Part shown: positions 1-6,527 of the stretch, piece by piece
How the letters are laid out: every line of letters starts with the position of its first letter
How positions within the stretch are numbered: the first letter of the stretch is position 1
DNA from: Gracilimonas sp035704785
Lineage (GTDB): Bacteria > Bacteroidota > Rhodothermia > Balneolales > Balneolaceae
Assembly: GCF_035704785.1 (NCBI RefSeq)
Contig: NZ_DASSWP010000101.1
Span: forward strand, 1 to 20,424
DNA: 20,424 nt
Direction: 5' to 3'
Position numbers and translations under genes: made by a program
The notes under the pieces: model-generated
The model's input: only the letters and a program-made list of their open reading frames with translations
Told to the model about the DNA's origin: nothing
The model's database searches: none

Positions 1-365
1 GCTTCCTGAACTTTCCCGGAAAGCCAATTGTCGAATTTCGAACGAAGAACTACTACACCGTTGTAGGGTGTTTCATTGAAGTGCGATGATTTGAAATCAA
101 GAGTAAAAGCTGATTGCTCATCCATGAGGGTAAGCCGGCGATGATTGATGAATCGCTCCCAACCCGCGTCTTCCTCTTCCCAGTAATTAGGAACGAGTTT
201 TGCGAGATCACTTCCCCACAAAACACCGCCGGAAACATTCTTGGAACCGGCAAATTCACCTCGTTCAATCAAGAGGAATTTCATGTTGTTTCGGGCGAGG
301 GTCATAGCCGCAGCCAATCCTGCAACACCACCACCAATTACGATACAATCAAACTTTTCGTCCAT
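1..365 (-). CDS. fixC: ETF:quinone oxidoreductase, FixC type (N-terminal part)
   Basis: Only the first 121 codons lie in the window; the gene runs off the left edge. The start is the ATG at 365. FixC-type flavoproteins take electrons from electron-transfer flavoprotein and pass them to the quinone pool at the cytoplasmic membrane. The visible part holds the FAD dinucleotide-binding fold: a beta strand followed by GGGVAG at residues 11-16 and an acidic residue in IERGEF at the end of the second strand. It continues with GSKNVSGGVLWG and FNETPYN, which match the FixC family pattern after the Rossmann motif. It is the third gene after etfB and etfA on the same strand, which supports the assignment. 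No fixX ferredoxin is visible; it could lie beyond the edge. No clear ribosome binding site precedes the start. Family call is firm; whether the complex is bifurcating or a simple ETF-QO cannot be told. Confidence 0.88.
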   Translation of the reverse strand, partial: MDEKFDCIVIGGGVAGLAAAMTLARNNMKFLLIERGEFAGSKNVSGGVLWGSDLAKLVPNYWEEEDAGWERFINHRRLTLMDEQSAFTLDFKSSHFNETPYNGVVVLRSKFDNWLSGKVQE

Positions 366-370
366 GTTGG

Positions 371-433
371 AAATTTTGAATGGTGAATTTTAAATGCTGA
401 ATGATTCAAAATTCAACATTTAGCATTTAAAAT
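371..433. repeat. Heptad-periodic inverted repeat HR1 (etfA-fixC spacer)
   Basis: The spacer between etfA and fixC is almost entirely an inverted repeat. TTTTAAATGCTGAATG at 388-403 pairs with 417-432 as a 16-base stem with one G-T pair, around a 13-base loop. Read in 7-base steps from 378 the units are GAATGGT, GAATTTT, AAATGCT, GAATGAT, TCAAAAT, TCAACAT, TTAGCAT, TTAAAAT. The element touches the etfA stop codon (433-435). Confidence 0.8.
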
Positions 434-1407
434 TAACTTTTAATTTTTTTTAATTCTTCGATGAAGGGAGGGAGTACTTTGTATAAGTCTCCAACAATTC
501 CATAGTCGGCGATCTCGAAGATGGGGGCGTCGGGGTCTTTGTTGATGGCTACGATCACTTTGGAATTTGCCATACCGGCCACGTGCTGGATCGCACCTGA
601 AATTCCTATCGCAATATACAACTGTGGGGAAACCACTTTCCCGGTCTGACCGATCTGTAAACTTGGATCGTAAACTCCGGCTTCTGTCAACGCACGGGAA
701 GCTCCTATTCCGGCATTTAACACTTCAGCCAGTTCAGAGATTAATTTCTGTCCTTCCTCGTCCTTTACACCACGACCGGCAGCAACAATAGATTCCGCTT
801 CATTCAGGTCAATGGTATCACCGGAAGCGGAGATGATTTCTTTGAGGGTTGCTTTCAGCTCGCTATCATCCATACTGAAATCGACATTCACTACTTCAGC
901 TGAAGTTTCATTTTCAGCCAGGTCGTAAGACCCGGATCGAACGGAGACGAGCACAGTGTCACCTTTGGCTTGGGTATTGGAAATGATCTTGGCAGCCATA
1001 ACCGGTCGCTTGGCTTTTACGCCACCGTCAATTAATTCAAAAGAAGACACATCAGGCAAAACGGCTGCATTCTGGTTGGCAGCAAGCGCACCTAAAATAT
1101 CTTTGGTTCCCTCTGTAGAAGCGAATGCAAACACAGAAGGATTTGAAGATTCCATTACTTTTACCAAAGCTTTCAGTAAAGGTGTGTTCATGTGATTTTT
1201 GAAGATCGGATCTTCCACTACATACACTTTGGAAGCACCGTATTTCTGAATGCCTTCCACAAAAGAAGAGGCATTTGCATCTACAACAACAGCCTCAACG
1301 GAATGTCCGCCCTGGTCAGCGAGTTGCTTGCAATGGGAAAGTACCTCTAAAGATGATCGTTTAATTTTGCCGTCTGCAATGGCGATGTGTGTAAGTATTG
1401 TGCTCAT
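433..1407 (-). CDS. etfA: Electron transfer flavoprotein alpha subunit
   Basis: Large subunit of the heterodimeric ETF, which carries FAD and shuttles electrons between dehydrogenases and a membrane ETF:quinone oxidoreductase. At 324 residues it has the usual family length. Residues 1-190 form the alpha/beta ETF domain. The C-terminal FAD domain begins near GRGVKDEEG (211-219) and includes QIGQTGKVVSP (251-261), ISGAIQHVAGM (269-279) and INKDPDAPIFEIADYGIVGD (288-307), the standard FAD-binding signature. It lies 111 bases downstream of etfB, with heptad hairpin HR2 between them, and upstream of fixC, with HR1 between. No Shine-Dalgarno site is evident before the ATG. No missing key residue was seen. 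Confidence 0.97.
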   Translation of the reverse strand: MSTILTHIAIADGKIKRSSLEVLSHCKQLADQGGHSVEAVVVDANASSFVEGIQKYGASKVYVVEDPIFKNHMNTPLLKALVKVMESSNPSVFAFASTEGTKDILGALAANQNAAVLPDVSSFELIDGGVKAKRPVMAAKIISNTQAKGDTVLVSVRSGSYDLAENETSAEVVNVDFSMDDSELKATLKEIISASGDTIDLNEAESIVAAGRGVKDEEGQKLISELAEVLNAGIGASRALTEAGVYDPSLQIGQTGKVVSPQLYIAIGISGAIQHVAGMANSKVIVAINKDPDAPIFEIADYGIVGDLYKVLPPFIEELKKIKS

Positions 1408-1445
1408 GATTGTCTGATTTCGAACTTAATTTCTTATTGTGTGAA

Positions 1446-1518
1446 AGCTTTCAGTCGTCAGCTCTCAGCTTTCAGTGATTATTAAAAAAACTGAAAGCTG
1501 AAGTCTGATAGCTGAAGC
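1446..1518. repeat. Heptad-periodic inverted repeat HR2 (etfB-etfA spacer)
   Basis: A perfect 12-base inverted repeat, TCAGCTTTCAGT at 1465-1476 and its complement at 1490-1501, surrounds a 13-base AT-rich loop. Weaker pairing extends outward to about 1449-1517. Left arm units: AGCTTTC, AGTCGTC, AGCTCTC, AGCTTTC. Right arm units: CTGAAAG, CTGAAGT, CTGATAG, CTGAAGC. In transcript direction it starts directly after the etfB stop codon (1519-1521). Its core is shared with HR3 at 10036-10098. Confidence 0.85.
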
Positions 1519-2289
1519 CTAAATTACGTTTGCTTCCGTATCCAGCAGTTGTGCCACTTCGCGGGCGATCTCATCCGCTTCGCCTTCAAATTTCTTACCG
1601 GCTTCACGTTCGGGTTTTTCTTCGTAGCCGAGAACGGTAGTGCTGGCAGCAAGTTCATCATCACTTAAACCAAGAGATGAAAGTTCAATCTGTTCCATCG
1701 GTTTACGCTTGGAGGCCATAATTCCTTTCAAATTCGGAATCCTCGGCTCATTCATATCATTTGAGCAGGTAACAGCACAGGGGGTTGGAAGTTCAATCAT
1801 TTCCTGACCCGTATCGCCTTGTCGTTTTACGATGAGTTTGCCATCTTCGGCTTCAAGTCCTACCGCGTTGGTAGTGTAGGGAAGGTTCAGTATTTCAGCC
1901 ACCATGCTTCCGGTCAATCCGGCATCGGTATCCTGAGATTGCTTTCCAAGTGAAAGCACATCGTATTCTTTATCCTCAAAAAACTTAGCAAGAATTCGGG
2001 CATAGGAGCCGGAATCATACTGTTCATCGCCGGTGGAAAGAATGTGCGTGGCTTTATCAGCACCCATGGCCAAAGCCTTTCGGATGGTTTCAGAAGCTTT
2101 GGATGCCCCAATACAAACCACTTCAACTTCACCGCCGTGTTTCTCTTTTAAGACAAGGGCTTCTTCCACAGCAGAAGCATCATAGGCGTTGAGGATCTGA
2201 CGATCGGCATCTTGTATTAATTTACCGTCTTTGATCTGGAGAGGTGCGTTAACATCGGGCACCATTTTAATACATACGTAGAATTTCAT
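1519..2289 (-). CDS. etfB: Electron transfer flavoprotein beta subunit
   Basis: Small ETF subunit, 256 residues, a typical length. It packs against EtfA and binds AMP, or a second FAD in bifurcating relatives. Diagnostic blocks are GKQSQDTDAGLTGSMVAEIL (115-134), the nucleotide-binding region, and NEPRIPNLKGIMASKRKP (180-197), the EtfB signature that ends in the dehydrogenase recognition region. The ATG at 2289 gives MKFYVCIKMVPD, the normal family N-terminus. It is the first gene of the etfB-etfA-fixC operon. The 158 bases upstream hold no gene, so the operon promoter is probably there. Sequence alone does not separate bifurcating from non-bifurcating types. Confidence 0.97.
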   Translation of the reverse strand: MKFYVCIKMVPDVNAPLQIKDGKLIQDADRQILNAYDASAVEEALVLKEKHGGEVEVVCIGASKASETIRKALAMGADKATHILSTGDEQYDSGSYARILAKFFEDKEYDVLSLGKQSQDTDAGLTGSMVAEILNLPYTTNAVGLEAEDGKLIVKRQGDTGQEMIELPTPCAVTCSNDMNEPRIPNLKGIMASKRKPMEQIELSSLGLSDDELAASTTVLGYEEKPEREAGKKFEGEADEIAREVAQLLDTEANVI

Positions 2290-2348
2290 TCGGGTTGAAT
2301 TTTTTGCTTCAAAATTTCAATTTTGGAACCGCTTTTTCAGGGGCGCTA

Positions 2349-2356
2349 ATATACAA
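2349..2356 (-). promoter_or_regulatory. Possible -7/-10 element for etfB
   Basis: On the minus strand the octamer TATATTAG lies about 60 bases before the etfB start. It resembles the Bacteroidota -7 element (TAnnTTTG) or a sigma70-type -10. No convincing upstream element is spaced correctly, so this is a weak guess. Confidence 0.25.
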
Positions 2357-2376
2357 AACCGTCAGATAAATGTTTT

Positions 2377-2419
2377 AGTTCTGAAGAACTTTGAATTTGG
2401 TACAATTACTCAAATTCAA
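2377..2419. promoter_or_regulatory. Two adjacent inverted repeats upstream of etfB
   Basis: AGTTCT-GA-AGAACT (2377-2390) is followed directly by a perfect 9-base inverted repeat TTGAATTTG (2391-2399) / CAAATTCAA (2411-2419) with an 11-base spacer. They lie between the end of the 61-residue gene and the etfB start. Neither is followed by a T-run on the minus strand, so an operator fits better than an intrinsic terminator. No function can be assigned. Confidence 0.4.
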
Positions 2420-2447
2420 TAAAGTGTACAGCTTTAATTTGAACCTT

Positions 2448-2633
2448 TTATGAAGTCTCTTGTTGCCGACCATGAAGTTTATTTAATGCATCCCAGGCAA
2501 TCCCAAATAAAATGAGGCTGGAACCGGCATAGAGAGCATTGAAAGTACTTGTTTCAAAGTAAATGTATACCATATCGGTAATAACTAAAACCAGCAATAA
2601 AATGATCAGGATCTTTTGAGTCTTAATTTCCAT
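2448..2633 (-). CDS. Small two-helix membrane protein, unknown function
   Basis: A 61-residue protein with two hydrophobic segments: about residues 8-25 (ILIILLLVLVITDMVYIY) and about 33-48 (NALYAGSSLILFGIAW). It ends in a charged tail with HGRQQ. Both ends are probably cytoplasmic if the helices form a hairpin. It starts 6 bases after the stop of the PorD-like gene, so the two are very likely co-transcribed, and that spacing is the main support that it is real. I do not recognise the family. It could be a membrane partner of the PorD-like protein or simply an unrelated short gene. Confidence 0.65.
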   Translation of the reverse strand: MEIKTQKILIILLLVLVITDMVYIYFETSTFNALYAGSSLILFGIAWDALNKLHGRQQETS

Positions 2634-2639
2634 CGTGGA

Positions 2640-3566
2640 TCAGTTTTGCAATTTTTCATAGTCGGATAAATGCCCCTGATCGGTTTGCCTTAAAAGTTCA
2701 TAAGCTTCTAAACGTATATCCCTTTCTGCTGACTCAAACACAGCAGCTATTTCCCGGGATTTGGTATCAAAGAAAATATCAAAGAGGTAATTGCCGGTTG
2801 AACGTCTTTTCACGTCCTGAATTTCATTTAAAGCGGTAAGTACTTCCTGTCTTGCTTCCTGAGGTTTCTCTATAAATTGATCTAAACCTAACCTGTGATA
2901 ACGGTAATAGGCGGATCGCAATGGTTGGTAACCGGGTGAGATCAAATCTGTGACTAATGTATTTCGATTTCTTCGGTTGTTGGTATTACGAGTCCAACCT
3001 AATGCGGTGGTGGTCTGGGCCAGGCTCAGGATATTCTGAGCGTTAACGAAATAATCAGTGCCCCCTAATTCTGAAAAAGTATCAAAATCGTATCCAAGCA
3101 TTATATAACAGTAAAAATCGATAAAGCCTGTAAGGGGATCGAACTGAAGTTCATCATGAATCAAGCTTTTCCCCTCGGGATAACTGAATTGCCATGAGTT
3201 ATCACTTAACAATATTGTGGTTGTCCTTACTGTAGTGTTATAAATGGGTCGCTGCATCTGAAATATTGTTTCTGCTGAAAATGTGTAATCTGAAGTTCCG
3301 CTCGTAAAAATGATTTGTATGGAGCAATTGATGCGTTCTTCACTCTGAAATTCCTGATCTGTCCAATTATATTCGTTGATATAACTTTCCAATGCGGGTT
3401 TTAAATTTTGAAGATACGCATATGAAGAGCCTTCCAGTTGTTCTGTATTAATGGTAACAGAACAGTCAAATTCCTGAGCATAAATAGTTGTGTTATAAAC
3501 AACAAAAATTATCCCGCAAAATAGAAACGGGTTTATTACTTTACCTAGGGTTTTAAAATATATCAT
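2640..3566 (-). CDS. porD: DUF4835 / PorD-like exported protein
   Basis: A 308-residue protein with an N-terminal signal peptide (hydrophobic about 14-28, cleavage likely after YAQ at about 31). The body opens with EFDCSVTINTEQLEGS, then an NY/NW-rich strand region, FQMQRPIYNTTVRTTTILL and a DPLTGFIDFYCYIMLGYDFD block. This pattern is typical of DUF4835 proteins, found across Bacteroidota and annotated as PorD of the type IX secretion system; the symbol rests on that annotation. The C-terminus is helical and charged, with an R-rich stretch near residues 195-205 (NTNNRRNRNT). The start is the only Met ahead of the signal peptide. It diverges from the PorV/PorQ-like barrel gene with 23 bases between the two starts, a context consistent with cell-envelope or secretion work. 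The exact role is unknown. Confidence 0.75.
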   Translation of the reverse strand: MIYFKTLGKVINPFLFCGIIFVVYNTTIYAQEFDCSVTINTEQLEGSSYAYLQNLKPALESYINEYNWTDQEFQSEERINCSIQIIFTSGTSDYTFSAETIFQMQRPIYNTTVRTTTILLSDNSWQFSYPEGKSLIHDELQFDPLTGFIDFYCYIMLGYDFDTFSELGGTDYFVNAQNILSLAQTTTALGWTRNTNNRRNRNTLVTDLISPGYQPLRSAYYRYHRLGLDQFIEKPQEARQEVLTALNEIQDVKRRSTGNYLFDIFFDTKSREIAAVFESAERDIRLEAYELLRQTDQGHLSDYEKLQN

Positions 3567-3589
3567 ATCGATGATTATAGTGACATATA

Positions 3590-4408
3590 ATGATACGAAT
3601 ACGATACCTTCTTTATAAAATTTGTTTGACGTTTATTTTCGGGACCGTCTCTTTTCATACTTATGCCCAAATAACGATGGGGGCAAAGGGTTTAGGTATG
3701 GGGCACGCAACAACGGCTCTCCCGGAGTATGATTGGGCATTGTTTGCAAATCCGGCATTATTGAATAATGATAAGGTAGGCTTAGGGTTTTATGGCCTCA
3801 GGAATTATGGATTTGCGGAGATCACCGACATGTCTGCAACTGGAAGTGTCCCCACCGGATTTGGTGTAGCAGCTTTAGGCTTCCACCGTTATGGTGATAA
3901 CTTGTACAATGAAACGCGAATTCGTTTCGGTTATAAGAATGAATGGCAAATGCTGCATTTTGGCTTAGTTGCCAGTTATAACCATATATCTTTTGGGGCA
4001 GATTATGGCTCAGGAGGGGCTTTTGGTTTAGATGTTGGGATAGCGGCACAATTAGCAGAAGATCTGTGGATCGGTGCACGATCAACAAATATAAACCGTC
4101 CTGAATATGAGGGGATCAATGAAGAGTTGGCAAGGGAAATTGGGATCGGCTTTTCCTATGGATTGAATGAACTGGCTGTTTTTGCTTTTGATGCAGTAAA
4201 AGATGTCAGGTTTCCTGTTTCCTACAGAGGGGGGCTGGAAATAAATATTATTGAAGAACTAAAAGGCAGAGTAGGTGTTACAACTGAACCACTGAGCTAT
4301 TCACTGGGCTTTGGATACGGAATGGAGCGTTGGGTCATAAATTTTGCAGTGCAAAAACATGAACTATTAGGGTTTAGCCCCGGCGTTGATTTCATGCTTT
4401 ATTTTTAA
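3590..4408 (+). CDS. PorV/PorQ-like outer-membrane beta-barrel protein
   Basis: A 272-residue protein with a signal peptide ending after TYAQ (residue 27). It opens with GAKGLGMGHATTALP (31-45) and FANPALL (52-58), the pattern of PorV/PorQ-type and FadL-like barrels, in which a plug or lipid-facing segment carries G-x-LGMG and NPA. The rest is alternating aromatic and glycine-rich beta strands, ending in FMLYF, a normal barrel C-terminus. PorV and PorQ serve in type IX secretion, but this subgroup's exact role is not known to me. Its TAA stop overlaps the ATG of the next gene by one base (TAATG), which suggests translational coupling and a shared function. It starts 23 bases from the divergent PorD-like gene. 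The start was chosen because the next Met would remove the signal peptide. Confidence 0.75.
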   Translation: MIRIRYLLYKICLTFIFGTVSFHTYAQITMGAKGLGMGHATTALPEYDWALFANPALLNNDKVGLGFYGLRNYGFAEITDMSATGSVPTGFGVAALGFHRYGDNLYNETRIRFGYKNEWQMLHFGLVASYNHISFGADYGSGGAFGLDVGIAAQLAEDLWIGARSTNINRPEYEGINEELAREIGIGFSYGLNELAVFAFDAVKDVRFPVSYRGGLEINIIEELKGRVGVTTEPLSYSLGFGYGMERWVINFAVQKHELLGFSPGVDFMLYF

Positions 4409-6465
4409 TGAATAAGCTGTTTAAATGCATATCGATTATTGTTGTATTGGGAATAACGGTGTTATTACCCGGGCTGGTTTTTTCTCAGGATACTACAAGT
4501 GTTGAAGAGCAGCTTGAAAAAGCGTTTGAAGAGTTGGACCCGGAAGAGTCTGATTTATCAGGGGAACAACTAACTCAATTTCTGGAAGACCTAGCTTCAA
4601 ATCCCATTAATATAAACCGAGCCGGACTTGATGAATTACTTCAGGTTCCGGGAATTAATCTGAAAATAGCCCGGGCTATTTTAGATTATAGAATCGAAAA
4701 GCCGTTTGAAAGTCGTGAAGAACTGTTGGAAGTGAGAGGCATCGGCCCTGCTACTTATAATAGAATGCATCCGTATGTTACCGTTGGTGGTGCCGGCGCA
4801 CAGTTCAGAGACATGTTCATGCGGCCGGAGTACTGGCTGGCCGGACGTAGGTTCGATATTTTTTCCCGCTATCAACAAGATCTACAGACCAGGGAGGGAT
4901 ATATTCGTCCTGATTCTTCCGGGGGGTATTTAGGTAGTCCGATCAAGTACTATCAGCGAATAAGAATGACGACCAATCATCTTTCCTTGAATCTTACTCA
5001 GGAAAAAGATCCGGGTGAAACACTGAATGGCGTTACTGATTTCGATTACAATTCAGGGCATATCGCTTTAGTCAATAACGGTAAACTTAATGATCTGGTA
5101 ATTGGAGATTACAGTGTGAGTTTTGGGCAGGGACTGGTTCTTTGGTCGGGTGGGGCTTTCGGAAAGGGGCGCGAAGTGACCGGGACGATCAGTAAGAATG
5201 AACGAGGTATTAAGCCTTATTCATCAGCTCAGGAAACAGATTTTTTTAGAGGGATAGCTGCATCATATGGAAATCAAATTGAGATTACTGCTTTTTACTC
5301 TGATCGTCCGCGTACGGCATCAGTTATAAATGGCGACACAACCAGATTTCCCGGTTCGAGTGGATTTCACCGAACCATCAATGAGAAAGAACGTAAGAAT
5401 AATATTGATCAAATGACGGCAGGAGGCCGAATTCGGGTTGATACCCGTTTTGGCCTGATTGGAGCTACAGGATACTATAATACATTCAGCAGTTATGTAG
5501 CGCAGGGAACTTCATTAAGCAATAAATTTGATTTTGAAGGTTCCGAAAATTCTGTTTTAGGAGTTGATTATCGAGGATTGCTGGGAAGCGCCTTTTTATT
5601 TGGGGAATTTGCCCGCAGTGAAAATGGAGGTTTTGGAGCCGTGGGAGGAATAGAGACCCCTGTTGGTGACAATACAGACCTGTCCATATCCTATCGAAAT
5701 TATCGGCGGGATTTCCAGTCTTTTTTTGCCAGTGGTTTTGGCGAGCGGTCCTCAGACCCACAAAATGAGGAAGGTTTTTATGTAGGATTAAGGCATGATG
5801 TAAATGAGAAAGTAGTACTGAGCGGTTACTTCGATCAATATTATTTTGCTTCACCAATATTTGGGACCACACAGGCTACAGGCGGTTTCGATATGCTGGG
5901 GCTTATGGAGGTTTTCTTTAACTCAAACCTCAATATATATCTTCTTTTCCGTAATGAGACCAAGGATGAAGAGTATGAGGTCATCAATGAAATGGGAAAT
6001 GAAGAATTGAAAATGGGGCAGGAAAAAAGATCAAGTATCAGAGCCAATTTTGAATATTGGGTAAGTCCGGCTGTTCGGTTACGGTGCCGGGTTGAATTCG
6101 TAAGAAATCAGGAAGCAGGAGGAAATCTGGAATCCGGGTTTTTGATGTATCAGGATCTTCGGCTTCAACCAACAAGTAGGTTGAGATTTGATGGAAGAAT
6201 TAGCTTCTTTGATACTGACAGCTACACGACAAGAGTTTATCAATTTGAAAGTGACTTACTTTATGTAATGTCAAATACAGTATTGTATGATCGGGGGCAA
6301 AGAGCTTATGTGACTATTAAATATGATGCTGCAGATTTCCTGGATGTCTGGTTTAAATACGGTATTACGATCTTTGAGGACACTCAAACGCTGGGAAGCG
6401 GATTGAGTGAAATTCAGGGGAATACTCGTAATTCCATAGGCTTTCAAGCACGTCTTCAGTTTTGA
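4408..6465 (+). CDS. Helix-hairpin-helix domain fused to outer-membrane beta-barrel
   Basis: A 685-residue protein in three parts. Residues 1-26 are a signal peptide (hydrophobic 8-25, cleavage near FSQ). An acidic linker follows at about 28-60. Residues 65-126 form a ComEA-like pair of helix-hairpin-helix motifs: NININRAG-type start (NPININRAG, 65-73), first hairpin VPGIN (80-84), second hairpin VRGIGPA (109-115). Such tandem motifs bind the DNA backbone without sequence preference in ComEA and related proteins. From about 135 to the end the sequence is a long series of amphipathic strands with aromatic girdles, ending in RLQF, typical of an outer-membrane barrel. The motif would sit in the periplasm. 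The gene is translationally coupled to the upstream barrel gene. Loop residues 526-537 are encoded by a 7-base-periodic stretch. Domain calls are good; function (DNA uptake, envelope biogenesis or other) is inference. Confidence 0.8.
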   Translation: MNKLFKCISIIVVLGITVLLPGLVFSQDTTSVEEQLEKAFEELDPEESDLSGEQLTQFLEDLASNPININRAGLDELLQVPGINLKIARAILDYRIEKPFESREELLEVRGIGPATYNRMHPYVTVGGAGAQFRDMFMRPEYWLAGRRFDIFSRYQQDLQTREGYIRPDSSGGYLGSPIKYYQRIRMTTNHLSLNLTQEKDPGETLNGVTDFDYNSGHIALVNNGKLNDLVIGDYSVSFGQGLVLWSGGAFGKGREVTGTISKNERGIKPYSSAQETDFFRGIAASYGNQIEITAFYSDRPRTASVINGDTTRFPGSSGFHRTINEKERKNNIDQMTAGGRIRVDTRFGLIGATGYYNTFSSYVAQGTSLSNKFDFEGSENSVLGVDYRGLLGSAFLFGEFARSENGGFGAVGGIETPVGDNTDLSISYRNYRRDFQSFFASGFGERSSDPQNEEGFYVGLRHDVNEKVVLSGYFDQYYFASPIFGTTQATGGFDMLGLMEVFFNSNLNIYLLFRNETKDEEYEVINEMGNEELKMGQEKRSSIRANFEYWVSPAVRLRCRVEFVRNQEAGGNLESGFLMYQDLRLQPTSRLRFDGRISFFDTDSYTTRVYQFESDLLYVMSNTVLYDRGQRAYVTIKYDAADFLDVWFKYGITIFEDTQTLGSGLSEIQGNTRNSIGFQARLQF
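5984..6018 (+). repeat. Heptad-periodic stretch inside a coding sequence
   Basis: Five consecutive 7-base units, TCAATGA, AATGGGA, AATGAAG, AATTGAA and AATGGGG, lie within the barrel gene. They encode a polar loop (residues 526-537, about INEMGNEELKMG) between two predicted strands. The period matches the spacer elements HR1-HR3, but there is only one arm and no inverted copy. Confidence 0.5.
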
Positions 6466-6527
6466 ATATCCGATTTCTTATATCAACAACTCCCCCTATA
6501 TTGATGCGAATTTAAAAACAACTGTAT

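Noticed and set aside
53..268. 71-codon minus-strand open frame overlapping fixC
   Set aside because: It is in a different frame from the real fixC reading frame, which starts at 365 and stays open to the window edge.
114..386. 90-codon plus-strand open frame opposite fixC
   Set aside because: It is the antisense shadow of the fixC N-terminus, whose minus-strand translation gives a clear FAD-binding fold; the plus-strand protein has no recognisable pattern.
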